Origin: Pseudomonas serboccidentalis | GTDB lineage: Bacteria; Pseudomonadota; Gammaproteobacteria; Pseudomonadales; Pseudomonadaceae | Length of the DNA: 64,000 nt | Assembly (NCBI RefSeq): GCF_028830055.1 | Contig: NZ_CP101655.1 | Span: forward strand, 1,326,132 to 1,390,131 | Direction of reading: 5' to 3' | In this document: piece by piece, positions 54,473 to 64,000 of the stretch | How positions within the stretch are numbered: the first letter of the stretch is position 1 | Layout of the letters: each line of letters starts with the position of its first letter | Notes under the pieces: model-generated | Seen by the model: the letters and a program-made list of their open reading frames with translations, nothing else | Told to the model about the DNA's origin: nothing | Database searches by the model: none | Translations under genes and position numbers: made by a program

Positions 54473-55771
54473 TCAGCGCCCCTTTTTCCACAGCCAGGCA
54501 CCGACCAGAATCCCCATCGCGCAAAGCACCGCTACATAGTAGGCAGGCCCCATCGCGCTTTCTTTCAACAGCAGACTCACCACCATCGGTGTCAGGCCAC
54601 CGAAGATCGCGTAAGCCACGTTGTACGAGAACGACAGCCCGCTGAAGCGCACCACTGGCGGGAATGCCTTGACCATCACATACGGCACCGCACCGATGGT
54701 ACCGACCAGCAAACCGGTCAGGGCATACAGCGGGAACAGCCAGTTCGGGTGATCGGCGAGGCTGTGATAGAAGGTCCAGGAGCTGATCAGCAAGCCCAGG
54801 CAACCGAAGACAAACACCCGGCCGGCGCCGAAGCGATCCGCCAGGGCGCCGGAGATGATGCAGCCAAAGCTCAGGAACACGATCGCCAGGCTGTTGGATT
54901 GCAGCGCCACCGTCGGCGAGAAGTGATAGACCGTCTGCAGCACGGTCGGGGTCATCAGGATCACCACGACGATCCCGGCCGACAGTAACCAGGTCAGCAG
55001 CATCGAGATCGCAATCGCCCCGCGATGGTCACGCAGCACCGCGCGCAGCGGCACTTCTTCGGCCAGCGCCTTGCGCAGTTGCAGCTCGGCGAACACCGGG
55101 GTTTCGTGCAGCCAGCGGCGCAGGTAGACCGAGAACAGGCCGAATACGCCACCGAGCAGGAACGGAATCCGCCAGGCGTAATCCGCAACTTCCAGCGGTG
55201 TGTAGAGGCTGTTGATCGCGGTGGCGACCAGCGAACCCAGGAGGATGCCCGCCGTCAGGCCGCTGGTCAGCGTGCCGCAGGCATAGCCGACGTGCTTTTG
55301 CGGCACGTGTTCGGAAACGAAGACCCATGCCCCCGGCACTTCCCCGCCAATCGCCGCGCCCTGGATCACCCGCATCAGCAACAGCAGGATCGGTGCCCAC
55401 AGGCCGATCTGCGCGTAAGTCGGCAGCAGGCCCATGATCAGGGTCGGCACGGCCATCATGAAAATGCTCAGGGTGAACATTTTCTTGCGCCCCAGCAGGT
55501 CGCCGAAGTGCGCCATGACGATGCCGCCCAGCGGCCGCGCGAGGTAACCGGCGGCGAAAATGCCGAAGGTCTGCATCAGGCGCAGCCATTCGGGCATGTC
55601 GGCCGGGAAGAACAGCTTGCCGACCACGGTGGCGAAGAACACGAAAATGATGAAATCGTAAAACTCCAGCGCACCGCCCAGGGCCGATAGCGACAGAGTC
55701 TTGTAGTCATTGCGGGTCAGGGGTCGTGCAGGTTGCTCGGGCTGCGCGAGGCTCGAAGGCGCTGTGGTCAT
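54473..55771 (-). CDS. MFS transporter of the metabolite:H+ symporter (MHS) family
   Basis: Encodes 432 residues with 12 predicted membrane helices. MHS signatures are the start LGGALEFYDFIIFVFFA, the loop GDLLGRKKMF between helices 2 and 3, and RVIQGAAIGGEVPGAWVF in helix 4. Relatives carry organic acids, proline or betaine; the substrate here cannot be told. The ATG at 55771 is chosen because the 32 residues before it do not resemble the family. Confidence 0.9.
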   Translation of the reverse strand: MTTAPSSLAQPEQPARPLTRNDYKTLSLSALGGALEFYDFIIFVFFATVVGKLFFPADMPEWLRLMQTFGIFAAGYLARPLGGIVMAHFGDLLGRKKMFTLSIFMMAVPTLIMGLLPTYAQIGLWAPILLLLMRVIQGAAIGGEVPGAWVFVSEHVPQKHVGYACGTLTSGLTAGILLGSLVATAINSLYTPLEVADYAWRIPFLLGGVFGLFSVYLRRWLHETPVFAELQLRKALAEEVPLRAVLRDHRGAIAISMLLTWLLSAGIVVVILMTPTVLQTVYHFSPTVALQSNSLAIVFLSFGCIISGALADRFGAGRVFVFGCLGLLISSWTFYHSLADHPNWLFPLYALTGLLVGTIGAVPYVMVKAFPPVVRFSGLSFSYNVAYAIFGGLTPMVVSLLLKESAMGPAYYVAVLCAMGILVGAWLWKKGR

Positions 55772-56148
55772 GGCAAGGGCTTCTCTTATAGTCGGATCTA
55801 CCGCCACAACAACGCTGGCTGTGGCTTGGGCAGGTTCGGCACCATAGCAAATTGTTCGAAAAAGCACATAGAGGCGCGTATTTGACAGTCAAAATCAGAA
55901 CCCGATGGTCGTCGCGGAGTCTACCGACCGATATACTCGCAACCTTGCTCCGGTTTGTAGGGGGTTGCTGTGCGAAAACGTCGTTGGTCGCCTTGGTGCG
56001 TGGATCCAGCCGCTTTCGCAGAGTTTCCCTTTAGGCGCCTTATGGAAAACGTGACGAACGTAGTATGTTCGGTGCTGAATCGTTTTTCCTGAAGACGGCT
56101 ACCACCAGCAGTACCAACGAAGAGTCACGGGTCAGAGGCACCCCCGGC
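55772..56148. other. 377-base divergent intergenic region
   Basis: It separates the leftward transporter from the rightward thioesterase and must hold both promoters. No strong terminator, repeat or operator was seen. A 16-codon frame at 56041-56091 has no convincing ribosome binding site. Confidence 0.4.
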
Positions 56149-56553
56149 ATGATAGAGCTCGAACAAGAAGATCCGATCCCGCAAGGCGACCTGGCCCTGC
56201 AAATTACCGCACTCCCCCGCGAAACCAACGGCTTTGGCGATATTTTCGGCGGCTGGCTGGTGGCGCAGATGGATCTGGCGGGCACCGCGATGGCCAGCCG
56301 CGTTGCCGGTGGCCGTGTGGCGACCGTGGCCATCGACCGCATGGCATTTCTGGTGCCGGTCGCGGTGGGCGCGCAATTGTCCTTTTATACCCAGACCCTG
56401 GAAATCGGTCGCAGCTCGATCCAGATGATGGTCGAAGTCTGGAGCGACGATCCGCTGTCCAGCGAGTGGCGTAAAGTGACCGAAGCAGTGTTCGTCTTCG
56501 TCGCCATCGACGGCAGCGGTCGCACCCGTTCGGTGCCACCACGCGCGCGTTAA
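56149..56553 (+). CDS. acyl-CoA thioesterase, YciA-type hotdog fold
   Basis: Encodes 134 residues, the normal length for this family. Family blocks are TNGFGDIFGGWLVAQMDLAG (near 25-44) with the catalytic Asp region, and RVATVAIDRMAFLVPV. It hydrolyses acyl-CoA to free acid and CoA in the cytoplasm. The ATG at 56149 (MIELEQEDP) is chosen; the 28 residues upstream lie in a low-complexity stretch. It precedes the mutarotase gene by 58 bases. Confidence 0.9.
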   Translation: MIELEQEDPIPQGDLALQITALPRETNGFGDIFGGWLVAQMDLAGTAMASRVAGGRVATVAIDRMAFLVPVAVGAQLSFYTQTLEIGRSSIQMMVEVWSDDPLSSEWRKVTEAVFVFVAIDGSGRTRSVPPRAR

Positions 56554-56611
56554 ACCTCGCCGCGGTTTTGCGGTCGATAGTCGTCCCAAGTGTCTGATCG
56601 AGAGCTGTCCC

Positions 56612-57511
56612 ATGAACACGCCCAACGTTGAAGCCGTGAAACTGGATGAACTGAACTGCTGGCGCATCCGCCACGGTCAGGCCGAAGTGCTGGTCGCCCA
56701 GCAAGGCGCGCACATCCTCAGTTATCAGATCGACGGCCAGCCGCCGATCATCTGGCTCAACGACAAGGCCGTGTTCAAGACCGGCAAAAGCATCCGCGCC
56801 GGTGTGCCGGTGTGCTGGCCTTGGTTCGGCAAGTTCGAACGCAACCCGCAGAGCGTGCAGGCCATGTACACCGGCGAGCAACCGGCACCCGCGCACGGTC
56901 TGGTGCGGGCGATGGATTGGGAGTTGGGCGGCATCGAATCAGAGGCTGACGGCGTCAAGGTCGAATTCAAGCTGCCCTACCCCGAAGGTGGCCTGCCGGG
57001 CTGGCCGCATCAGGTCGATCTGACCCTGACCTTGCATCTGTCCGAGCAACTGAGCTTCAGCCTGACCAGCCACAACCGTGGCAGTGACACCGTCAGCCTG
57101 AGCCAGGCGCTGCACACTTACTTCGCGGTCAGTGACGTGCGCAATGTGCACGTCGATGGCGTGAATGGTTTGAATTACATCGAGACGCTGGATGACTGGA
57201 AAACCAACACCCAGCAAGGCGATCTGCATTTTGCCGGTGAGACCGACCGCATCTACCTCGATGCTCCACCACAGTTGAGCATTGTCGACGCGGCTTGGGA
57301 ACGACGCATTGTGCTGACGGCTACCGGTTCGCGCACCGCCGTGATCTGGAACCCGTGGATCGACCGCGCGGCGGCACTGACCGACATGGACAACGATGGC
57401 TGGCAGCGCATGTTGTGCATCGAGACGGCGAATGTGATGGATGACGTGGTGACTTTGGCACCGAGCGCCAGTCACACCATGGGCGTCAGCATCGACAGCA
57501 AACCGCTTTAA
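56612..57511 (+). CDS. D-hexose-6-phosphate mutarotase (YeaD type)
   Basis: Encodes 299 residues of the aldose-1-epimerase superfamily. The conserved blocks are RAGVPVCWPWFG (near 68-79), a His in PAHGLVRAMDW (near 91), LHTYFAVSD and the C-terminal WNPW. It interconverts the anomers of glucose-6-phosphate. The gene ends right against a REP palindrome. Confidence 0.92.
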   Translation: MNTPNVEAVKLDELNCWRIRHGQAEVLVAQQGAHILSYQIDGQPPIIWLNDKAVFKTGKSIRAGVPVCWPWFGKFERNPQSVQAMYTGEQPAPAHGLVRAMDWELGGIESEADGVKVEFKLPYPEGGLPGWPHQVDLTLTLHLSEQLSFSLTSHNRGSDTVSLSQALHTYFAVSDVRNVHVDGVNGLNYIETLDDWKTNTQQGDLHFAGETDRIYLDAPPQLSIVDAAWERRIVLTATGSRTAVIWNPWIDRAAALTDMDNDGWQRMLCIETANVMDDVVTLAPSASHTMGVSIDSKPL

Positions 57512-57514
57512 GAT

Positions 57515-57592
57515 CAAAAGATCGCAGCCTTCGGCAGCTCCTACAGGGAAATGCATTCCAATGCAGGAGCTGCCGAAGGCTGCGATCTTTTG
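57515..57592. repeat. REP-type palindrome between convergent genes
   Basis: Arms CAAAAGATCGCAGCCTTCGG and its complement, with one mismatch near the loop, around a 17-base spacer. It has the same class of core as the repeats at 46121 and 53179. It fills almost the whole gap between the mutarotase and the DUF3299 gene; its T-rich edges suit bidirectional termination. Confidence 0.9.
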
Positions 57593-57594
57593 CT

Positions 57595-58131
57595 TTAGAG
57601 ATCAGACTCTTGCACCACCCGCACCTTGTCCGCTTCCAGCGCGTACGCCGCATCGGCCAGATCATTGCTGACCTTCTCGATCTTCAGCGTGCCGGTGACC
57701 CACAGCGGCGTGTAGATATCATCCAGCTTCAAGCCTTTGGGATAACGCACCAGCACCAGCTGATTCGGCGGCGGTGGCGGCACGTGGATGCATGCGCCCG
57801 GGTACGGCACGAGGAAGAACAGCGTGCTGCGGCCCTTGGCATCGGACTCCAGCGGCACCGGGTAACCACCGATGCGGATGTGCTTGTCGTTCATCGACGC
57901 CACGGTCTTGGTCGAATACATCACTGCCGGCAGGCCCTTGGCCTGCTTCATCCCGCCCTTCTGGGTGAAGGTGCCGGTGGCTTCCGGGGAGTTGTGGTCG
58001 ATTTCGGGCATGGCCTCGAGGGCTTTCTGGTCCGACTTGGGCATCAGTTCCAGCCAGTCGGTTTCCGGCAGTTCGCCGGCGTGGGCCAGACCGCTGCCCA
58101 GCAAAAGGAGAGTCAACAAAAGACGGCGCAT
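57595..58131 (-). CDS. secreted DUF3299 protein
   Basis: Encodes 178 residues with a signal peptide (MRRLLLTLLLLGSGLAHA). The mature domain shows the DUF3299 blocks IRIGGYPVPLE, FFLVPYPGACIHVPPPPPNQLV (a Pro-rich Cys-His segment) and PLWVTGTLKIEK. Family function is unknown; members resemble periplasmic components found near transport or envelope genes. It is probably a single-gene unit. Confidence 0.88.
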   Translation of the reverse strand: MRRLLLTLLLLGSGLAHAGELPETDWLELMPKSDQKALEAMPEIDHNSPEATGTFTQKGGMKQAKGLPAVMYSTKTVASMNDKHIRIGGYPVPLESDAKGRSTLFFLVPYPGACIHVPPPPPNQLVLVRYPKGLKLDDIYTPLWVTGTLKIEKVSNDLADAAYALEADKVRVVQESDL

Positions 58132-58232
58132 GGAGGTGCTCGGTAAAAGATGCTCGGATAAAGGAAGGACGTTGAATCGCCGAGCATTCTAGCCCTCCCT
58201 GCCGCGTCGGCAGAGAGGACTTGGTGCTTGGA

Positions 58233-58478
58233 TCAGTTCTTTTTGATCAGGCCGTAGATCACCAGCAGCACGACCGCGCCGACCAGTGCGCCGATGAAGC
58301 CTGCGCCCTGACCTGCCTGATAGATACCCAGGGCCTGGCCGCCGTAAGTGGCTGCCAGCGAACCGCCGATACCGAGGAGGATGGTCATGATCCAGCCCAT
58401 GCTGTCATCGCCCGGCTTAAGGAAGCGTGCCAGCAGGCCGACGATCAAGCCGATAAAGATGGTTCCGATAATTCCCAT
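58233..58478 (-). CDS. GlsB/YeaQ/YmgE-family stress membrane protein
   Basis: Encodes 81 residues, almost all in three glycine-rich membrane segments (start GIIGTIFIGLIVGLLARFLKP, then GWIMTILLGIGGSLAA). The family is called transglycosylase-associated, but no enzymatic activity is visible. GAGGGAAA lies before the ATG at 58478. The gene stands alone. Confidence 0.9.
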   Translation of the reverse strand: MGIIGTIFIGLIVGLLARFLKPGDDSMGWIMTILLGIGGSLAATYGGQALGIYQAGQGAGFIGALVGAVVLLVIYGLIKKN

Positions 58479-58592
58479 GGCATTTCCCTCTGACGCTGAA
58501 TAGTAGATATGCCAAAGCCTAGTCAGACTTTGGCATCCTGCCATGAGAGAACGGCGGCTCCCGAAGGTTCCGCCGCTGCCACATGAAACTGC

Positions 58593-59675
58593 TTACTCGG
58601 CGATCAGCGCTTCGACCTTGACGATCTGCGCCTGGAGCGTGGCCATGTCGGCGCAGCGCAGGTTGGCGTGACCGACCTTGCGCCCGGCCTTGAAAGCTTT
58701 GCCGTAGTGGTGCAGATGGCAATCTTCGATGGCGATGACTTTCTCCACCGGCGGAACCACGCCGATGAAGTTGAGCATCGCGCTCTCACCGACCTTGGCT
58801 GTCGAACCCAGCGGCAGGCCGGCAACGGCGCGCAGATGGTTTTCGAACTGGCTGCACTCGGCGCCTTCGGTGGTCCAGTGCCCGGAGTTGTGCACGCGCG
58901 GGGCGATTTCGTTGGCCTTGAGGCCACCGTCGACTTCAAAGAACTCGAACGCCATCACGCCCACATAGTCGAGCTGTGTGAGCACACGGCTGGAGTAGTC
59001 TTCGGCCAGGGCCTGCAACGGGTGATCGGTGCTGGCGACCGACAACTTGAGAATGCCGCTGTCGTGAGTGTTGTGCACCAGCGGGTAGAACTTCGTTTCG
59101 CCATCGCGGGCACGCACGGCAATCAGCGAGACTTCACCGGTGAACGGCACGAAGCCTTCCAGCAGGCAGGCAACGCTGCCCAGTTCGGCGAACGTGCCAA
59201 CCACGTCCTCCGGTTTGCGCAGGACTTTCTGACCCTTGCCGTCATAACCCAGGGTACGGGTTTTCAGCACGGCCGGCAGACCGATCGAAGCGACGGCGGC
59301 ATCCAGATCGGCTTGCGATTGAATGTCGGCGAAGGCCGGGGTCGGAATCCCCAGATCCTTGAACATGCTTTTCTCGAACCAGCGGTCGCGAGCGATGCGC
59401 AAGGCTTCGGCGCTCGGGTACACCGGCACGAATTGCGAGAGAAACGCCACGGTTTCGGCCGGGACGCTTTCGAACTCGAAGGTCACCAGGTCGACTTCGT
59501 CAGCCAGTTGGCGCAGGTGATCCTGATCGCCGTAATCGGCCCGCAGGTGTTCACCCAGTGCGGCGGCGCATGCGTCCGGCGCAGGGTCGAGGAAAGCGAA
59601 GTTCATGCCCAGCGGAGTCCCCGCCAGCGCCAACATGCGGCCCAACTGGCCGCCACCGATTACACCGATCTTCAT
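58593..59675 (-). CDS. purK: 5-(carboxyamino)imidazole ribonucleotide synthase PurK
   Basis: Encodes 360 residues of the ATP-grasp family. The N-terminal motif IGVIGGGQLGRMLA, the central LKTRTLGYDGKGQ and the metal-binding NEIAPRVHNSGHWT are present. It carboxylates AIR using ATP and bicarbonate for PurE. The ATG at 59675 is chosen over 59738, whose extra residues have no family counterpart. It lies ten bases below purE. Confidence 0.96.
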   Translation of the reverse strand: MKIGVIGGGQLGRMLALAGTPLGMNFAFLDPAPDACAAALGEHLRADYGDQDHLRQLADEVDLVTFEFESVPAETVAFLSQFVPVYPSAEALRIARDRWFEKSMFKDLGIPTPAFADIQSQADLDAAVASIGLPAVLKTRTLGYDGKGQKVLRKPEDVVGTFAELGSVACLLEGFVPFTGEVSLIAVRARDGETKFYPLVHNTHDSGILKLSVASTDHPLQALAEDYSSRVLTQLDYVGVMAFEFFEVDGGLKANEIAPRVHNSGHWTTEGAECSQFENHLRAVAGLPLGSTAKVGESAMLNFIGVVPPVEKVIAIEDCHLHHYGKAFKAGRKVGHANLRCADMATLQAQIVKVEALIAE

Positions 59676-59685
59676 CTCAACAACC

Positions 59686-60177
59686 TCAGGCAATACGTGG
59701 GTCTGGATTGTCCAGGACGCTGTCTGTCTGCTCGGCACGGAAGGTTTTCAGTACCGCGTGGAACTGTGGATGCTTGGCGCCCAGAATGCTCGCCGAGAGC
59801 AACGCGGCGTTGATCGCGCCTGCTTTGCCGATGGCCAGGGTAGCCACCGGAATGCCGGCCGGCATCTGCACGATCGACAGCAGCGAATCGACGCCCGAGA
59901 GCATCGACGACTGCACCGGAACGCCCAGCACCGGCAGGTGGGTCTTGGCCGCACACATGCCTGGCAGGTGGGCTGCGCCACCGGCACCGGCGATGATCAC
60001 CTCGATGCCGCGGCCCTCAGCCTCTTCGGCGTACTGGAACAGCAGATCCGGGGTGCGGTGAGCAGAAACCACCTTGACCTCGTACGGGATGCCGAGCTTT
60101 TCCAGCATATCGGCGGTGTGGCTAAGGGTGGACCAATCGGACTTGGAGCCCATGATCACGCCAACCAGTGCACTCAT
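59686..60177 (-). CDS. purE: N5-carboxyaminoimidazole ribonucleotide mutase PurE
   Basis: Encodes 163 residues. The active-site blocks are GSKSDW (near 10-15), SAHRTPD with catalytic His40, and [11 protein letters not shown]. It moves the carboxyl group from N5-CAIR to give CAIR in purine synthesis. It is first of a two-gene operon with purK and has a structured leader. Confidence 0.97.
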   Translation of the reverse strand: MSALVGVIMGSKSDWSTLSHTADMLEKLGIPYEVKVVSAHRTPDLLFQYAEEAEGRGIEVIIAGAGGAAHLPGMCAAKTHLPVLGVPVQSSMLSGVDSLLSIVQMPAGIPVATLAIGKAGAINAALLSASILGAKHPQFHAVLKTFRAEQTDSVLDNPDPRIA

Positions 60178-60223
60178 CGTCGCGCCTCTTCTCTCTGGGC
60201 GCCCGCAGGCGCGTCAAAAACAA

Positions 60224-60249
60224 CAAGCCACGCAGGATTGCGTGGCTTG
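60224..60249 (-). promoter_or_regulatory. hairpin in the purE leader (possible attenuator)
   Basis: A perfect 11-base stem CAAGCCACGCA/TGCGTGGCTTG with loop of four is followed on the minus strand by GTTGTTTTTG, a weak T-tract, 47 bases before the purE ATG. A second GC-rich stem GGCCGG/CCGGCC lies just upstream at 60270-60286, and a likely -10 (TATACT) at 60292-60297. Confidence 0.5.
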
Positions 60250-60297
60250 ATTGTACGAAAAATGGCCGGACGGACCGGCCGAAGGCCGCGCAGTATA

Positions 60298-60686
60298 CCG
60301 CAAAGAAGCCAATAAACAGCCCCCGTCACGACCATCTGTCTTGTGATGCAAAACAACAGGTTTATTGACTCGAAAATCAAGAACCCTGCACTACCAATAA
60401 CATCGGCTGGAAGTTAACGCGCGCTCGCGCTGGCACACTAAAACCTAAACAACAGAACATCAGGAAATAAAAACTAAAGAACCATCAATGGCGTGCAGAC
60501 CTTCAATGCTATACAAATCCCATAACACTTATTACAACAGCCACATTAAATTAGAAAGCTTGAATCACCGACAACTACAACAACAAAACTGCAAAATAAA
60601 CTTATACAAAATTCTAACAATCATTTCGACGGCCAGACGCGTCTTTGGCCGTTATCACTGATAACAATATCTACTGGAGTTTCGCC
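60298..60686. other. AT-rich intergenic region before the metzincin gene
   Basis: About 390 bases, clearly AT-rich from 60350 to 60620, with no gene seen. Near its right end are a hairpin ACGGCCA/TGGCCGT (60629-60652) and a palindrome GTTATC-ACT-GATAAC (60651-60665) directly before TGGAG, the ribosome binding site. The latter has the shape of a repressor operator. Confidence 0.5.
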
Positions 60687-61256
60687 ATGTCACGTTCGCT
60701 TGTGCTGTATGTCTTTATTCATAAAGATTTATCGGAACATGATTCCAAAGCCCTCTTTGAAAGCCATTTCAGCTGGCTGGCTGACGAATTCGAAGAAATT
60801 TCAGGAAAGCCGTTCGCACTCTTTATGATACAGCCGTCAGACGCACCCGGCCTCAGTGATCACGCCTATAAAATCGGTACGCCTGAGCAAGCGATTTTCG
60901 ATTGGCGCGAGAAAGTCGATGAACATAAGGATCTTCGCGTTAGCGACTACTACGACGATCACACTCGAAAGTTTCTTTTACTGACACGCGACAACCTCAG
61001 CGATAGTGTTGCCGGTATAGCAAGCCAGACCGGCTACTGCGCAATTTCCTCGATTAATGGCGAGCAGACACCTGCTCATGAAGTCGGTCATATGTTTGGT
61101 GCAGAGCATGAAGACTTTGAGGTCTATTACAACGGCTGGTGGGATGAAACCATTATGGCGTCCGGGACCGTTGCATCGGTATTCCGAGGAAACGCCAAGC
61201 GTTTCAGCGATAAAAACCGGGAACGCATCCGCAACTACCTCAAAGAACACGACTAA
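60687..61256 (+). CDS. small metzincin-type zinc metalloprotease, no signal peptide
   Basis: Encodes 189 residues. The metzincin zinc motif HEVGHMFGAEH (131-141) supplies three His ligands and catalytic Glu132, and a Met-turn (TIMASG, Met157) follows at the expected distance. The N-terminal part (residues 1-110) is beta/alpha-like and not recognised. No signal peptide or membrane helix is present, so it is cytoplasmic unless exported otherwise. The ATG at 60687 has TGGAG eight bases upstream. It stands alone behind AT-rich DNA, compatible with horizontal acquisition. Confidence 0.82.
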   Translation: MSRSLVLYVFIHKDLSEHDSKALFESHFSWLADEFEEISGKPFALFMIQPSDAPGLSDHAYKIGTPEQAIFDWREKVDEHKDLRVSDYYDDHTRKFLLLTRDNLSDSVAGIASQTGYCAISSINGEQTPAHEVGHMFGAEHEDFEVYYNGWWDETIMASGTVASVFRGNAKRFSDKNRERIRNYLKEHD

Positions 61257-61279
61257 GCCCTATTGAGTCCCTGCACTGA

Positions 61280-61312
61280 CAAGAGTGAACGCGAAAATCG
61301 CCTTCACTCTTG
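61280..61312. terminator. stem-loop between convergent genes
   Basis: A 10-base stem CAAGAGTGAA/TTCACTCTTG plus an inner GCG/CGC after a mismatch. It is placed between the metzincin gene and the LysR gene that face each other. It has no T-tract on either strand. Confidence 0.5.
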
Positions 61313-61319
61313 CTGTCCG

Positions 61320-62231
61320 TCAAGCAGTAGAACCCGCCACTCCCCCTTCCAGCTTACGCCACAGCAACCGCACGTTGGCCTTGCGCACCAGCGCGCAGCG
61401 ATACAGACGAATCTCCAGCGGCACATGCCATTGCGGGCCGCCGCAGACGACGAGTTCGCCGCGGGCCAGTTCGGCACGTACGCTCAGTTGCGGCACCCAG
61501 GCAATCCCGAGGCCTTCCAGGGCCATGCTCTTGAGGCTGTCGGCCATGGCGGTTTCGTAGATGGTGGTGAAACGTAACTGACGCTGACGCAACAATCCGT
61601 TCACCGAACGCCCGAGAAACGCTCCGGCGCTGTACGCCAGCAACGGCACGCTGGCGTCGCCTTCCAGATCGAACAGCGGCTTGCCATCGGCATCCGCCGC
61701 GCACACCGGCAGCATCTCGGTCTGGCCCAGATGCAGCGACGGGAAGATTTCCGGGTCCATCTGCATCGCCGCGTCCGGGTCGTAGAACGCCAGCATCAGG
61801 TCGCAGCCGCCTTCGCGCAGCGCATGCACGGCGTCGCCGACATTGGTCGCCACCAGCCGCGTGGCGATGTTCAACCCTTCGTTGCGCAGTTGTGCGATCC
61901 AGCGCGGGAAAAACCCCAGCGCCAGCGAGTGCGCCGCGGCGACTTGCATCACCTCGCCCTGCCCGCCTTCCAGGTGATGCAGATGACGCAGCACTTCACC
62001 GAGCTGTTCGACCACCGTGCGCGCGGTCACCAGAAACAGCTGTCCGGCCGCCGTCAGCTCGATCGGCGTGCGCGAGCGATTGACCAGCGTCAGCCCGAGC
62101 GCTGCTTCAAGGCTGCGGATCCGCCGACTGAACGCCGGCTGAGTCACGAAGCGCCGTTCGGCCGCCTGCGAGAAGCTGCGAGTGGCGGCCAGAGCACTGA
62201 AGTCCTCGAGCCATTTGCTTTCCAGATTCAT
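61320..62231 (-). CDS. LysR-family regulator, HypT-like
   Basis: Encodes 303 residues. The N-terminal winged helix is in FSQAAERRFVTQPAFSRRIR, and the co-inducer domain includes VAAAHSLALGFFPRWI and GLGIAWVPQ. The start NLESKWLEDF and the AAAHSL block strongly recall E. coli HypT (YjiE), a regulator activated by hypochlorite through methionine oxidation. It is divergent from aspA and may control it; either role is inferred. The ATG at 62231 is chosen from the family start. Confidence 0.85.
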   Translation of the reverse strand: MNLESKWLEDFSALAATRSFSQAAERRFVTQPAFSRRIRSLEAALGLTLVNRSRTPIELTAAGQLFLVTARTVVEQLGEVLRHLHHLEGGQGEVMQVAAAHSLALGFFPRWIAQLRNEGLNIATRLVATNVGDAVHALREGGCDLMLAFYDPDAAMQMDPEIFPSLHLGQTEMLPVCAADADGKPLFDLEGDASVPLLAYSAGAFLGRSVNGLLRQRQLRFTTIYETAMADSLKSMALEGLGIAWVPQLSVRAELARGELVVCGGPQWHVPLEIRLYRCALVRKANVRLLWRKLEGGVAGSTA

Positions 62232-62411
62232 CACGCCCTCCCGGGAACGCACCAAAACAGGTCACACGTCTGCCGCGCGCGCGGCGTCACACGGGCATTA
62301 TGCCGAATGTGCATAGGGCAGTGTTTAACAGCATTGGCCCAAAAAATCCTACAAGCCTAGCATTCGCAGCGTTCCGGCATAGACCGGGTCCATATCGAGA
62401 TGATTTCTATC

Positions 62412-63836
<1,425 letters not shown>

Positions 63837-63899
63837 GCCGACGCGTTACTTGTTGCACCGCTCACCAGGTCGAGGGACTAGACACCTCTCACCTTTTGA

Positions 63900-63933
63900 G
63901 GGCTTGGGGATTGGTCCCCAAGCCCTTTTTTTT
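63900..63933 (+). terminator. strong terminator after aspA
   Basis: An 11-base perfect stem GGGCTTGGGGA/TCCCCAAGCCC with loop TTGG, followed by eight T, 63 bases below the aspA stop. The remaining 67 bases to the window end hold nothing recognisable. Confidence 0.95.
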
Positions 63934-64000
63934 AACTGTTTGACCCTGAGCCCCGTATGTCTGGGGGTTGCGCCAACAAGAAAGCAGCCTCCAAACAAGC

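Noticed and set aside
56041..56091. 16-codon frame upstream of the thioesterase
   Set aside because: Too short, weak ribosome binding site, no recognisable leader-peptide feature.

Overview
This 64-kb window is chromosomal DNA from a Pseudomonas, most likely the P. fluorescens group. The evidence is high GC, Pseudomonas-style gene order (hup - rubredoxin reductase - rubredoxin / ubiC-ubiA / phoB-phoR / pstSCAB-phoU / purE-purK / aspA), a levansucrase, and several classes of short palindromic repeats typical of P. fluorescens genomes. Gene names rest on motif and family recognition from the translated sequence; no database search was run. I saw no tRNA, rRNA, CRISPR array, transposase or integrase.

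Region 1 (about 1-35.3 kb) is a type VI secretion system (T6SS). The core is read leftwards on the minus strand: tssA-tssB-tssC-tssE, then a five-gene PAAR/effector insert, then tssF-tssG-clpV-sigma54 activator-small lipoprotein-tagH-tssJ-tssK-tssL-tssM-phosphatase-kinase-vgrG. Without the insert this is the gene order of P. aeruginosa HSI-II (orfX, stp1 and stk1 included). No hcp is present, so the inner-tube protein must come from elsewhere. Three cargo modules are attached: (a) downstream of vgrG, a 902-residue peptidoglycan hydrolase (split M23-like, SH3b, EF-hand and GH19 parts) followed by three envelope-type ORFs including an LprI-like protein; (b) between tssE and tssF, a PAAR protein with a transthyretin-like tail, a DUF6402-like protein and three small membrane proteins; (c) divergent from tssA, a VgrG fused to a Tle1-type (DUF2235) phospholipase, followed by two tandem copies of a lipoprotein that are the likely immunity proteins.

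Region 2 (35.3-41.3 kb) holds a GH68 levansucrase behind an AT-rich promoter with a LexA-like operator, an HU protein, rubredoxin reductase and rubredoxin, ubiC-ubiA for ubiquinone synthesis, and a small secreted protein.

Region 3 (41.3-54.4 kb) is the phosphate-starvation block: phoB-phoR, a CorC-type membrane protein, an M23 peptidase, a CheY-like regulator, and phoU-pstB-pstA-pstC-pstS. Pho boxes can be read upstream of phoB, pstS and, separately, pstC.

Region 4 (54.4-64 kb) is housekeeping: an MHS-type transporter, an acyl-CoA thioesterase, a hexose-phosphate mutarotase, a DUF3299 protein, a GlsB/YeaQ protein, purE-purK, a small metzincin-type protease behind an AT-rich leader, a HypT-like LysR regulator and aspA, which ends at a strong terminator.
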